Source: Novosphingobium piscinae (GTDB lineage Bacteria > Pseudomonadota > Alphaproteobacteria > Sphingomonadales > Sphingomonadaceae). Taken from it: a stretch of DNA of 33,474 nt. The translations under genes were made by a program, and so were the position numbers. The notes beneath the pieces are model-generated. The model saw only the letters and a program-made list of their open reading frames with translations. It was not told where the DNA came from and did no database searches. The stretch's first letter is position 1; every line of letters starts with the position of its first letter. The stretch covers positions 1-33,474 of the forward strand of contig NZ_JACLAX010000024.1 of assembly GCF_014230355.1 (NCBI RefSeq), in the 5' to 3' direction. This document shows, one piece after another, positions 7,301 to 15,416 of this stretch.

Positions 7301-7924
7301 ATGACCAAGACCACTGATCCTGCCAGCCGCACGGCGGCCCCGCTCGGCGCGGATGGCAAGATCGTTGTGCCGGAAGAGGTGCAGGACGCGATCCGCACGC
7401 TGATCCGCTGGTCCGGCGATGATCCGGAGCGCGAAGGTCTGATCGACACGCCGCGCCGCGTCGCACGGGCCTGGTACGAATACTGTCAGGGCTACGGCGA
7501 AGATCCTGCGGTCCACCTCTCGCGCATCTTCGAGGAGGTGGGCGGCTACAACGAGGTGGTGCTGCTCAAGGACATCCCGTTCCAGTCGCACTGCGAACAC
7601 CACATGGCGCCGATCATCGGCAAGGCGGCGATCGCCTATCTGCCGCGCAACCACGTGGTCGGCATCTCCAAACTGGCTCGCGTGCTGCATGGATATGCCC
7701 GCCGGCTGCAGATCCAGGAGCGCCTGACTGCCGAGGTGGCGCAGTGCATCTGGGACAACCTCAAGCCGATCGGGGTTGCCGTGGTGATCGAGGCCAGTCA
7801 CGCCTGCATGACCGCGCGCGGCGTGCGCACGCCCGGGGTGAACATGGTCACCAGCCGGATGATGGGGACCTTCCTCGAGGACGAGCGGTCGCGCAAGGAA
7901 GTGTTGAGCCTCATGGGCTATTGA
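7301..7924 (+). CDS. folE: GTP cyclohydrolase I
   Basis: FolE converts GTP to 7,8-dihydroneopterin triphosphate, the first step of folate and pterin synthesis. In the 207-residue protein the zinc ligands are C98 and H101 (SHCEHHMAP) and C169 (HACMTARG), with H100 as the catalytic histidine by comparison with E. coli. Other family signatures are EGLIDTPRRVARAW (45-58), HVVGISKLARV (118-128), RLQIQERL (135-142) and GVRTPGVNMVTS. I chose ATG 7301 because GAGG at 7289-7292 lies eight bases upstream; the ATG at 7295 is only two bases from it. The gene starts 15 bases after the phospholipase D-like gene and may be read from the same transcript. Confidence 0.97.
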   Translation: MTKTTDPASRTAAPLGADGKIVVPEEVQDAIRTLIRWSGDDPEREGLIDTPRRVARAWYEYCQGYGEDPAVHLSRIFEEVGGYNEVVLLKDIPFQSHCEHHMAPIIGKAAIAYLPRNHVVGISKLARVLHGYARRLQIQERLTAEVAQCIWDNLKPIGVAVVIEASHACMTARGVRTPGVNMVTSRMMGTFLEDERSRKEVLSLMGY

Positions 7925-7968
7925 GGCTGCCGCCCGCCACGCCGGCGGGCAGGTCAAGCTGAGGGCCC

Positions 7969-9408
7969 GTGACGCCGTCCGATTCTTCCCCCGTTCTGTT
8001 GTCCCGCACAGGCGGGCTGGCACTGGCCGCGATCCCGGCGCTGGTCCTGCTGGCCGTGCTGTGGCGCCCGGTCTGGGATGTCGACATCTTCTGGCAGCTG
8101 AAGCTGGGCGAACTGATCCTTGCCCGGCACGGCCCGCTCGCCGGTGAACCCTTTGCCGCCCACCATCTGAACGAACCGCTGCCGGCCTTCGCCTGGCTGG
8201 CCCAGGCCCTGCTGGCCCAGGTGAGGCTGTGGGCGGGCTGGGGCGGTCTGCGGCTGGTCAGCGCACTGTGCTGGACCGGCGCCTTCGTGCTTGCCGGCCG
8301 CGCCGCGGTGGCGCGCGGTGTGCCGCGCGAGACGGCCGCACTGGCGCTGGTCGGGGCGCTTCTGGTCTCGGTTCCCGGCGCCTCGATCAGGCCGCAAACG
8401 CTGGGGCTGCTGGCCTTTGGCGGGCTGGTCTGGCTGGTCGAGTGGCGGGGGCCGGCCTGGCGGCGGGTGCTGGCCGGGGCGGTCATCCTGGTCTTGTGGC
8501 AGAACCTGCATCCCTCGGTTGCGGTCGGCGCAGCCTGGCTGGGCGCCCGGGCCGCCTGGGCCTGGTGGCGGCTGTGGCAGGCCGATGGCGAGGCCGCTGT
8601 CCGTCCACCCGTGGTCGAGCTCACCCTGCTCGCCGGGCTGGCGGGGCTGGCACAGTTCGCTACGCCGGACGGGATCGGCTTCCTGCGCATTGCCACGGCC
8701 AACGGGCAGATCAGTCAGGCGCTGCGGGTGGCCGAATGGCTGCCGCTGTGGGCGCCGGAAAACCGGGTCATCGCGGCGGTCGTCATGATCAACGCGCTGC
8801 TCGTTCTGGTTCTGGCGTGGCGGCGGCGCAGCGGCGATGGCGAGCAGCTGTGGCCCTGGCTGATGCTGCTGGGTCTGACCCTGATCTCGGCCCGGGTCAT
8901 GCTGTTCTGGGCCGTGGCGCTGGTCCCGGTCCTGGCGGCCCAGCTCCCACGGCTGCAGGCGCCCCGTCTGTCCCGTGCGGCGCCGCTGGTGCTGGTTGCG
9001 GTGACCGCCACGGCCGTGCTGGCGCTGCGCCCCACCAGCTTTCGCGAAACGATCCCGGTGACCCAGCTGGCGCAGCTGCGCGCCACCGGCGTGAAGGGCA
9101 CGGTCTTTGCCCACTTTCCGTGGGGCGGCGCGGTGATCGATCGCGGCTATCCCGACTGGCGGGTGGCCTACGACGGGCGTTACTACCGCTATGGGCTGGC
9201 CGAGTGGAACCGCTACATCGCAATCGGCAACGGCCGCCCCGGGTTGGCCGAGCTGGAGCGGGTCTATCACCCTGCCGCCTACGTGCTCGACCGCGAATGG
9301 ACCCCGGGCCTGATCGCCGAGCTGCGGGCCCGGCGGGATCGTTGGCGCGAGCTGCCGGGGGCAGGGCCGGCGGTCATCTTCATCCCGGCCGCGCTGCCGC
9401 CGGGGTGA
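7969..9408 (+). CDS. Polytopic membrane protein, GT-C-like glycosyltransferase candidate
   Basis: The 479-residue protein has roughly nine to ten hydrophobic segments (for example about 14-32, 92-110, 120-157, 163-200, 209-225, 266-284, 296-325 and 334-350) followed by a soluble, aromatic-rich C-terminal part. The first loop carries WDVDIFWQLKLGELIL with D37-V-D39. An acidic pair here, followed by a WxxLxxGELIL helix and a small loop, recalls a broad family of uncharacterised GT-C-like membrane proteins that use polyprenyl-phosphate sugars. The C-terminal VAYDGRYYRYG motif also fits that family. Substrate unknown. The GTG start has GAGGG (7961-7965) just upstream. It begins 44 bases after folE and ends at a hairpin shared with the convergent peroxiredoxin gene. 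The glycosyltransferase role is inference. Confidence 0.75.
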   Translation: MTPSDSSPVLLSRTGGLALAAIPALVLLAVLWRPVWDVDIFWQLKLGELILARHGPLAGEPFAAHHLNEPLPAFAWLAQALLAQVRLWAGWGGLRLVSALCWTGAFVLAGRAAVARGVPRETAALALVGALLVSVPGASIRPQTLGLLAFGGLVWLVEWRGPAWRRVLAGAVILVLWQNLHPSVAVGAAWLGARAAWAWWRLWQADGEAAVRPPVVELTLLAGLAGLAQFATPDGIGFLRIATANGQISQALRVAEWLPLWAPENRVIAAVVMINALLVLVLAWRRRSGDGEQLWPWLMLLGLTLISARVMLFWAVALVPVLAAQLPRLQAPRLSRAAPLVLVAVTATAVLALRPTSFRETIPVTQLAQLRATGVKGTVFAHFPWGGAVIDRGYPDWRVAYDGRYYRYGLAEWNRYIAIGNGRPGLAELERVYHPAAYVLDREWTPGLIAELRARRDRWRELPGAGPAVIFIPAALPPG

Positions 9409-9434
9409 GGCGGCGGCGAGCCTCGCCCGCCGCC
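9409..9434. terminator. Bidirectional hairpin in convergent gap
   Basis: GGCGGCGGCGAG pairs with CCTCGCCCGCCGCC through eight perfect G-C pairs plus a further CGA/TCG stack beyond one bulged C. It occupies most of the 39-base gap between two converging stop codons, so a bidirectional terminator role is likely. There is no T-tract on the plus strand. Confidence 0.55.
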
Positions 9435-9447
9435 GCGGCGCATTGCC

Positions 9448-9927
9448 TCAGAGCTGCTCGAGCAGATAGTCGGCCGCGCTGACCTTGAACTCGCCCGGCG
9501 CCTCGACATGGACCTGCTCGACGACGCCATCGTTGATGATCAGGGCAAAACGCTGGCCGCGCTGACCGAGGCCAAAGCCGCTGCCGTCCATCGTCAGGCC
9601 GAGCGCCTTGACGAAATCGCCGTTACCGTCGGCCAGCATCGTCACATCGGCTGATCCGCTGGCCGCGCCCCAGGCCTTCATCACGAAGGGATCGTTCACC
9701 GCGGTGCAGACGATCTCGTCGATGCCCTTGGCCTTGAGCTCGCCCGCCTTCTCCACGAAGCCCGGCAGGTGCTTGGCCGAGCAGGTCGGGGTGAAGGCAC
9801 CCGGAACCGAGAACAGGGCGACCTTCTTGCCCTTGAAGTACTCGCCGGTCTGGACCGGCTCGTTCCCGTCCTGGGTGGCCTTGATCAGTTTCACGTCGGG
9901 AAGCGTATCGCCCTGGGCAATGGTCAT
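9448..9927 (-). CDS. Peroxiredoxin of the Prx5 type
   Basis: The 159-residue protein is a thiol peroxidase that reduces H2O2 and organic peroxides. The peroxidatic cysteine is C49 in PGAFTPTCS (42-50), the Prx5/AhpE-like active-site loop, followed by HLPGF and later NDPFVMKAWG (78-87) and GLGQRGQRFALI (119-130), which are typical of Prx5. Cys74 is buried in a strand and probably not a resolving cysteine, so it may act as a 1-Cys enzyme helped by glutathione/glutaredoxin. The frame stays open far upstream, but the conserved protein begins at the ATG at 9927, which has an AAAAGGA element about eight bases upstream. It is transcribed alone, divergent from the secreted-protein gene at 10151. Confidence 0.93.
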   Translation of the reverse strand: MTIAQGDTLPDVKLIKATQDGNEPVQTGEYFKGKKVALFSVPGAFTPTCSAKHLPGFVEKAGELKAKGIDEIVCTAVNDPFVMKAWGAASGSADVTMLADGNGDFVKALGLTMDGSGFGLGQRGQRFALIINDGVVEQVHVEAPGEFKVSAADYLLEQL

Positions 9928-10150
9928 GCGTGGATCCTTTTCGTCGCCCGGCGGGGGCCGGGTCGTGCGGCGCCTGACATAGGGTGACCCACCCCCGAAT
10001 CGCAACGGTGCAGTGCGCCGCGGCGAAGCATTTCTCCGATGCGACGAACCGATCATGGTGAAGGCTGGCTTAATCGCGTGTCTTGAAAGGTGGGTAAGGG
10101 ACTGCGGGCAATCTTCCGGACGTGGCTGGGACCACGAAGGGGATAGCACC

Positions 10151-10609
10151 ATGATCGGGATCAGGACGGGACTTGCGGCGCTGGCCGCGATGGGCATGCT
10201 GATGGCCGCTCCGGCCCAGGCGGCGGGAGAATCCGAAGCCGAGAAGCTGCGCAAGCTGGATATCATGCTGATGGTCACGGCGCTGCGCTGCCGCACGACG
10301 CCGAGCGATTTCCAGGCCGATTTTGCAGCCTTTGAGGCGGCGCATCTACCAGAGCTGAATGAGGCGGCGCAGCAGCTGCGCAAGACGCTGGTGGCGGCCA
10401 ACGGTGCGGCTGGTGCCAGTCGCGCGCTCGACCGGCTCAGCACCGGCATGGCCAACCAGTATGGCCAGGGCCATCCCCGGCTCGGTTGCGCCGAGCTCAA
10501 GCAGGCGACCCGGCTGCTGGCCCAGATGAAGGGCCGCGAGGTCCTGCTCAGCGCCGCGGACGAGCTGCTTGGCCCGGCCGGCCGGCCCAGCCTGGCGCTT
10601 TCGCGCTGA
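10151..10609 (+). CDS. Small secreted protein of unknown function
   Basis: The 152-residue product has a clear Sec signal peptide (hydrophobic stretch at about 7-22, cleavage expected after APAQA, residue 25). The mature part is helical with a pair of cysteines, C47 (ALRCRT) and C113 (RLGCAEL), that could form a disulfide in the periplasm. Motifs FQADFAAF and [14 protein letters not shown] look conserved; I associate them with sphingomonad hypothetical proteins of this size but cannot assign a function. ATG 10151 is chosen because AAGGGG lies about eight bases upstream and it places the signal peptide at the N-terminus; the frame stays open upstream to 10013 without such features. Downstream lies the ahcY regulatory region. 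Confidence 0.85.
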   Translation: MIGIRTGLAALAAMGMLMAAPAQAAGESEAEKLRKLDIMLMVTALRCRTTPSDFQADFAAFEAAHLPELNEAAQQLRKTLVAANGAAGASRALDRLSTGMANQYGQGHPRLGCAELKQATRLLAQMKGREVLLSAADELLGPAGRPSLALSR

Positions 10610-10621
10610 CTGCGGGGAAGG

Positions 10622-10641
10622 ATATAAAGACTTCTTTATAT
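10622..10641. promoter_or_regulatory. 20-bp operator dyad upstream of ahcY
   Basis: Nine-base arms ATATAAAGA and TCTTTATAT are perfect inverted repeats around a two-base CT centre. This is an AT-rich island in a very GC-rich genome, 83 bases before the ahcY GTG, so it looks like a binding site for a dimeric helix-turn-helix repressor. ArsR-family regulators that sense S-adenosylhomocysteine (SahR) are known to control ahcY in other proteobacteria; assigning this site to such a protein is inference. Confidence 0.6.
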
Positions 10642-10658
10642 TGATTGCGATTACGGCT

Positions 10659-10686
10659 AAGGGCGGTGCCATCCGGCGCTGCCCTT
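10659..10686 (+). promoter_or_regulatory. Hairpin in ahcY leader
   Basis: As RNA, 10659-10670 (AAGGGCGGTGCC) pairs along its full 12 bases with 10675-10686 (GGCGCTGCCCTT), with two G-U pairs, closing an ATCC loop. It lies between the operator dyad and the Shine-Dalgarno sequence. It could stabilise the leader, act as an attenuator, or terminate transcripts from the gene ending at 10609. It does not match the SAH or SAM riboswitch consensus sequences I know. Confidence 0.45.
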
Positions 10687-10724
10687 TGCTGCTTGCGGGG
10701 CTGCCGACCATTCAGGAGAATACC

Positions 10725-12140
10725 GTGTCCGCCACGCTCGAAGCCGCCAAGGATTACGTCATCGCCGATATCGGGCTTGCCGATTTCGGCCGCGCGGAAA
10801 TCGCCATCGCTGAGACCGAGATGCCGGGGCTGATGGCCCTGCGCAAGGAATTCGGGCCAAGCCAGCCGCTCAAGGGTGCGCGCATCACCGGCTCGCTCCA
10901 CATGACGATCCAGACCGCCGTGCTGATCGAGACGCTGGTTGCGCTCGGCGCCGAAGTGCGCTGGGCCACCTGCAACATCTTCTCGACCCAGGACCACGCC
11001 GCCGCCGCGATCGCCGCCGCCGGGATCCCGGTCTTCGCGGTCAAGGGCGAGAGCCTGGCCGAGTACTGGGACTACGTCGGCTCGATCTTCGACTGGGACG
11101 ACGGCACCGGCCGCACCGCCAACATGATCCTGGATGATGGCGGCGATGCGACCATGTTCGCCTTGTGGGGCGCCCGGGTCGAGGCCGGCGAGCCGCTGTT
11201 TGAGCCCAGCAACGCCGAGGAAATCGAATTCTGCCGGGCGCTCAAGGCCTTCCTCAAGCGCAAGCCGGGCTACCTGACCATGTCGGTCGCCCACATCAAG
11301 GGCGTCTCGGAAGAGACCACCACCGGCGTGCACCGCCTCTACCAGATCGCCAAGGACGGCAAGCTGCCGTTCCCCGCGATCAACGTGAACGACAGTGTCA
11401 CCAAGTCGAAGTTCGACAACCTTTATGGTTGCAAGGAATCGCTGGTCGACGCGATCCGCCGCGCCACCGACGTGATGCTGGCCGGCAAGGTCGCCTGCGT
11501 CGCCGGCTTCGGCGATGTCGGCAAGGGCTCGGCCGCCTCGCTGCGCAACGGCGGCGCGCGCGTGATCGTGACCGAGATCGATCCGATCTGCGCGCTGCAG
11601 GCGGCGATGGAGGGCTATGAGGTCGTGACGATGGAAGAGGCCGTGACCCGCGCCGACATCTTCGTCACCGCCACCGGCAACGAGGACGTCATCACCGCCG
11701 AGCACATGAAGGCGATGAAGCCGATGAGCATCGTCTGCAACATCGGCCACTTCGACAGCGAGATCCAGATCGCCGCGCTCAACAACTACAAGTGGACCGA
11801 GGTCAAGCCGGGTACCGACCTGGTCGAGTTCCCCGACGGCAAGCAGATCATCATCCTGGCCAAGGGCCGGCTGGTGAACCTGGGCTGCGCCACCGGCCAC
11901 CCGAGCTTCGTGATGAGCGCCAGCTTCACCAACCAGACGCTGGCCCAGATCGAGCTGTTCACCAAGAACAGCCAGTACAAGAACGAGGTCTACGTCCTGC
12001 CCAAGCATCTCGACGAAAAGGTGGCCGCGCTGCACCTGGAGAAGCTGGGCGTGAAGCTCACCACGCTGAGCAAGCGCCAGGCCGACTACATCGGCGTGCC
12101 CGAGGCCGGGCCGTTCAAGCCGGATCACTACCGCTACTGA
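10725..12140 (+). CDS. ahcY: Adenosylhomocysteinase (S-adenosylhomocysteine hydrolase)
   Basis: AhcY reversibly splits S-adenosylhomocysteine to adenosine and homocysteine, relieving product inhibition of methyltransferases and feeding the methionine cycle. The 471-residue length is that of the long bacterial form with the extra insert ([16 protein letters not shown]...). Signatures: [15 protein letters not shown] near the N-terminus, [17 protein letters not shown], the NAD-binding loop GFGDVGKG (261-268), [17 protein letters not shown], and the C-terminal KPDHYRY (465-471) that completes the neighbouring subunit's NAD site. The GTG at 10725 is chosen from alignment of [15 protein letters not shown] with known N-termini and an AGGAGA element about six bases upstream; the frame is open upstream without similarity. 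Control by the dyad at 10622-10641 is likely. Confidence 0.97.
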   Translation: MSATLEAAKDYVIADIGLADFGRAEIAIAETEMPGLMALRKEFGPSQPLKGARITGSLHMTIQTAVLIETLVALGAEVRWATCNIFSTQDHAAAAIAAAGIPVFAVKGESLAEYWDYVGSIFDWDDGTGRTANMILDDGGDATMFALWGARVEAGEPLFEPSNAEEIEFCRALKAFLKRKPGYLTMSVAHIKGVSEETTTGVHRLYQIAKDGKLPFPAINVNDSVTKSKFDNLYGCKESLVDAIRRATDVMLAGKVACVAGFGDVGKGSAASLRNGGARVIVTEIDPICALQAAMEGYEVVTMEEAVTRADIFVTATGNEDVITAEHMKAMKPMSIVCNIGHFDSEIQIAALNNYKWTEVKPGTDLVEFPDGKQIIILAKGRLVNLGCATGHPSFVMSASFTNQTLAQIELFTKNSQYKNEVYVLPKHLDEKVAALHLEKLGVKLTTLSKRQADYIGVPEAGPFKPDHYRY

Positions 12141-12163
12141 GCCCTCGGCTACGCGGTGAAAGG

Positions 12164-12191
12164 ACAGGGCGGGGCTGCGGCTCCGCCCTGT
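12164..12191 (+). terminator. Hairpin after ahcY, probable terminator
   Basis: ACAGGGCGG pairs perfectly with CCGCCCTGT and three more pairs (one G-U) extend the stem to 12, closing a TGCG tetraloop. It sits 23 bases after the ahcY stop. The following bases (TCGTATC) are not a T-run. Confidence 0.65.
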
Positions 12192-12227
12192 TCGTATCGG
12201 GACCGCGTCCGTCGCGGGCGGTCGGGG

Positions 12228-12341
12228 CTAGCGCAGGCGTTCCAGCACCAGGGTGAGGGTGCCGAGGAACAGGGCGGCGAGCAGCGCGGCGGCGGCGATC
12301 CCGAGCGCAAGCAGCCCCCACTGGGCAAGGATCAACGTCAT
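12228..12341 (-). CDS. Candidate 37-residue single-pass membrane protein
   Basis: An ATG on the minus strand opens a 37-codon frame ending in TAG. The product starts MTLILAQWGLLALG and is hydrophobic up to about residue 31, ending in the basic tail ERLR. One long membrane helix with a basic cytoplasmic tail is a common shape for small bacterial membrane proteins (compare CydX or KdpF in size, not sequence). GGGAG lies ten bases upstream. It lies in a 450-base gap with no other gene, pointing back toward ahcY. In so GC-rich a genome a chance hydrophobic frame cannot be excluded. Confidence 0.4.
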   Translation of the reverse strand: MTLILAQWGLLALGIAAAALLAALFLGTLTLVLERLR

Positions 12342-12588
12342 CGGACCGGGGCTCCCGCTTGTGGCGCGGCGCGCCTTCCGGTCCCGGCTGGTGGCAAGCA
12401 ACCGCGGGGAAGTGCACCCGCCGCGTTGGCCGAACGTCTACCCGTTTCGGCAGGGCGCTCCCGCTCTGGCCTAGAGCAGTCCCAGCACCGGCAAAGCTCG
12501 TAAGTGGAATCGTCAGGTGTGACGAAATCCTCGCGCAGATGACACCGCCCCATTGTCAAGTGGCGCCCCGGCGCATAGCGACGGGACC
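12342..12588. other. Intergenic region upstream of divL
   Basis: This stretch should hold the promoters for divL and, on the other strand, for the small membrane ORF. I see no tRNA, terminator or repeat. The part just before divL is less GC-rich (AAGCTCGTAAGTGGAATCG and GTGTGACGAAATCC), as expected for a promoter, but no recognisable sigma-factor or CtrA box (TTAA-N7-TTAA) is present. Confidence 0.5.
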
Positions 12589-14940
12589 ATGTCCCTCAAC
12601 CCCACCGCCCTCATGCTGGTTGGCCTGCTGCTCGCAGCCTGGGCTGCGGCGGCGGGGTGGTTCATCGTGCTGGCAAGGGTCCGTGAAAGGCGCGCGGACG
12701 GAGCGCTGCGCGGGGCTCGGCGGCTTGCGCGGATGGTCGAGGAATCTCCCGCGATCCCGCTGCTGGTGCGCGCCGACGGCCGGATCGAGGCATCGCCACG
12801 GCTCGGGTTGTGGCTGGGGCTCGATGCGGTGCCGCAATACCTGTCCGAGCTGGGCCAGGGCGACCGCCCCGAGGGCGGCATCCCGCTGTTGCAGCTGGGC
12901 GAGCTGAACGAGGCGGTGCGGCGCTGCCAGAAGACCGGCGCGCCGTTCCGCATGATCGTGACCCCGGCCGGCTCCAACCGCTCGCTGTCGCTGCGCGGCC
13001 AGCTGGCCGATCCGCAGATCTCGCCCGGCGGCGCGGCGCTGGTCTGGGTCTTCGACTTTTCGGAGAGCGAGAGCGAGATCGTCCGGTTGCGCGCCGAGGC
13101 GGCGCGGGCCCGGGCCGATTTCGGCGCGCTGATCGGCCTGATCGAGGCCGCGCCCATGCCGATGTGGTTCCGCGATCGCGAGGGTCGGCTACGGTTGGTG
13201 AACAAGGCCTATGTCAGCGCGGTGCAGGGCGAGAGTGCCGATCTGGTCGCTGCGGCCGGGACCGAGCTGGTCGAGGCGGTCGACGGGATCACCGCCGGCG
13301 AGATCGCCCTGCGTGCCGCCGCGCAGGGCCAGCCGCTGGAGCGGATGGTCGCCGCGACGATTGGCGGGCAACGCCGCACGCTGCGGGTGAGCGACCTGCC
13401 GATCGGAGACCAGGGCGTTGCCGGCTATGCCATCGACATCGAGGACATGGAGGAGCTGGGCCGCGCCTTCCGGGCCTTCCGCGAGGCGCAGCGCTCGATG
13501 CTCGACCAGCTTTCGGCCGGGGTGGCGCAGTTCGATTCGCGCCGCGGGCTGACCTTCGCCAACCAGCCGTTCCAGCGGATCTTCGGCCTGACTCCGGCGA
13601 TCCTGATCGACCAGCCGCTGTTCGAGCGCCTGCTCGACCTGATCCGCGACAACGGCCGGGTGCCCGAAGTGCGGGATTTTCCGGCATGGCGCCGCGAGAA
13701 AGCGGCCTGGTTCCGCGACAGCCGCTCGCAGGAGGAGGCCTGGACGCTGGGCGACGGCACGCACCTGCGGGTCGTGGCCCAACCGATGCCCGATGGCGGC
13801 CTGTTGCTGATCGTCGAGGACCGCACCGAGCAGATCCGCCTCTCCGCCACCCGCGACACCCTGCTGCGCACCCGTACCGCCACCTTCGACAGCCTGTTCG
13901 AATCGCTCGCGGTGTTCGCCCCTGACGGCAAGCTGCAGCTGTGGAACCGCCGCTTCGAGCAGGACTGGGCGCTCGAAGGCGACTTCCTCGACACCCACCC
14001 CAAGATCGAGCTGCTGCTCGAGCGCATCGCCCTGCTGCTCAGCCGGCCGGCCCAGGCGCGGTTGGTGGGTGACGTGGTGCGTGCCGCCACGCTCGATCGC
14101 AAGCAGACCAGCGGTCGGGTGCTGCTCGCGGACGGGCGGACGCTCGAGTTTGCCGGGGTGCCGCTACCCGATGGCAATGGGCTTCTGACCGTGCTCGACA
14201 TTACCGACAGCCAGAAGGCCGAGGCCATGCTGCGCGAGCGCAATGCCGCGCTGGTCGAGGCCGATGCGGTCAAGACCCGGTTCCTCGCCAACATGAGCTA
14301 CGAATTCCGCACCCCGCTGACCTCGATCGGCGGCTTTGCCGAGCTGCTGGGTACCGGGCTGGGGGGCGAGCTGAACGAACAGGGGCGCGACTATGTCGCC
14401 GCGATCCTCACCTCGGTCGAACGGTTGGGCGAGCAGATCGAGACCGTGCTCGACCTCTCGCAGAGCGAGGCCGGGCTGCTGCCGCTGGCGAGCGAAGAGA
14501 TCGAGCTGCTGCCCTTCGTCACCCGCGTGGTCGAGGACCGCGCGGCGCGGCTGCGCGAGGCCGGCCTGACGCTCGACCTGCGCGGCAGCAAGGCGGCCGG
14601 GCGGATCACCGGCGATCGCCGTCGGCTCGCCCGCGCGATCGGTCATCTGGTCGACAATGCCATCGCCGCCACGCCGCGCGGCGGACGCATCCTGGTCGAT
14701 CTCAGCCCGACCCGGACCGGCCCGCGGGTGGTCGTGTCCGACAATGGCCCGGGCATGGATGCGGCGGCGCTGGCCCGCGCGCTGGAAGGCCTGACCCCGG
14801 ACGGCGAGGGTCCCGGGCAGGACCGTCGGCGCGGACTGGGACTGCCGCTGGCACGGCAGCTGATCGAGGCCCATGGCGGCACGCTCGAGCTGCTCTCGGA
14901 GCCGGGACAGGGCACCGCCGCGATCGTCCAGTTCCGATGA
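12589..14940 (+). CDS. divL: DivL-like PAS sensor kinase homologue with Tyr in place of the phospho-acceptor His
   Basis: DivL is the alphaproteobacterial cell-polarity regulator that binds DivK~P and CckA and so controls the CtrA pathway. The 783-residue protein (Caulobacter DivL: 769) has one N-terminal membrane helix (about 7-28), then PAS-like modules (one near 181-300 with LIEAAPMPMWFRDREGRLR; others from about 304 and 434), a dimerisation/H-box region and a C-terminal ATPase domain. In the H-box, FLANMSYEFRTPL has Tyr571 where normal kinases have His; this substitution defines DivL (Y550 in Caulobacter). ATP-binding boxes are kept: N690 (HLVDNAIAA), DNGPGMD (718-724) and RGLGLPLA (748-755). 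The tsaE-amgK-murU-addBA run downstream fits alphaproteobacterial genomes as I remember them. ATG 12589 puts the membrane helix at the N-terminus; TTG 12553 is an unlikely alternative. Confidence 0.88.
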   Translation: MSLNPTALMLVGLLLAAWAAAAGWFIVLARVRERRADGALRGARRLARMVEESPAIPLLVRADGRIEASPRLGLWLGLDAVPQYLSELGQGDRPEGGIPLLQLGELNEAVRRCQKTGAPFRMIVTPAGSNRSLSLRGQLADPQISPGGAALVWVFDFSESESEIVRLRAEAARARADFGALIGLIEAAPMPMWFRDREGRLRLVNKAYVSAVQGESADLVAAAGTELVEAVDGITAGEIALRAAAQGQPLERMVAATIGGQRRTLRVSDLPIGDQGVAGYAIDIEDMEELGRAFRAFREAQRSMLDQLSAGVAQFDSRRGLTFANQPFQRIFGLTPAILIDQPLFERLLDLIRDNGRVPEVRDFPAWRREKAAWFRDSRSQEEAWTLGDGTHLRVVAQPMPDGGLLLIVEDRTEQIRLSATRDTLLRTRTATFDSLFESLAVFAPDGKLQLWNRRFEQDWALEGDFLDTHPKIELLLERIALLLSRPAQARLVGDVVRAATLDRKQTSGRVLLADGRTLEFAGVPLPDGNGLLTVLDITDSQKAEAMLRERNAALVEADAVKTRFLANMSYEFRTPLTSIGGFAELLGTGLGGELNEQGRDYVAAILTSVERLGEQIETVLDLSQSEAGLLPLASEEIELLPFVTRVVEDRAARLREAGLTLDLRGSKAAGRITGDRRRLARAIGHLVDNAIAATPRGGRILVDLSPTRTGPRVVVSDNGPGMDAAALARALEGLTPDGEGPGQDRRRGLGLPLARQLIEAHGGTLELLSEPGQGTAAIVQFR

Positions 14941-15416
14941 CTGCCCCCCCGCCTGCCGCCGGGCCGGGATCCCGGCACGAAAGTCTGCCCGACCTGGCTG
15001 CCGTGGCGCGGTTCGGCGCACGGATCGCGGCGCGGCTGCGCCCGGGAGACGTGGTGGCGCTGTCGGGCGGACTCGGCGCGGGCAAGACCACGCTGGCCCG
15101 GGCGATCATCGCCGGGCTCGGCCACGACGGCGAGGTCCCGTCGCCGACCTTCGCGATCATCGAGCCCTACGCGCCGCCAGCCACCCGGCTGCCGTTGATC
15201 CATGCCGATTTCTATCGTCTGACCGATCCTGCCGAGGTGGTCGAGCTGGGCCTCGACGATTACCGCGAAGGCGCCGCGCTCCTGGCCGAATGGCCCGATT
15301 GTGCCGGGGGGTTCGGCCATGAGCCGGGCTGCCTGTCCATCCTGTTGGAAAATGACGGGGCCGGACGGATCGCCATTGTCGAGCCGGGGGCGGATTGGGT
15401 AGGGCGGCTGCCATGA
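14937..15416 (+). CDS. tsaE: tRNA t6A biosynthesis ATPase TsaE (YjeE)
   Basis: TsaE is the small ATPase that, with TsaB, TsaC and TsaD, makes N6-threonylcarbamoyl-adenosine at position 37 of ANN-decoding tRNAs. The 159-residue protein has the Walker A loop SGGLGAGKTT (43-52), the switch-like VPSPTFAII (67-75), HADFYRL (89-95) and EWP (118-120), all diagnostic of the YjeE family. The ATG overlaps the divL TGA as ATGA, and its own TGA overlaps the amgK start in the same way, so translation is probably coupled across the three genes. Normal length; start unambiguous from the overlap. Confidence 0.95.
   Translation: MTAPPPAAGPGSRHESLPDLAAVARFGARIAARLRPGDVVALSGGLGAGKTTLARAIIAGLGHDGEVPSPTFAIIEPYAPPATRLPLIHADFYRLTDPAEVVELGLDDYREGAALLAEWPDCAGGFGHEPGCLSILLENDGAGRIAIVEPGADWVGRLP

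Noticed and set aside
10642..10724. SAH or SAM riboswitch upstream of ahcY
   Set aside because: A hairpin is present, but the conserved unpaired sequences and pseudoknot pairings of the known SAH, SAM-II and SAM/SAH classes could not be found by eye.
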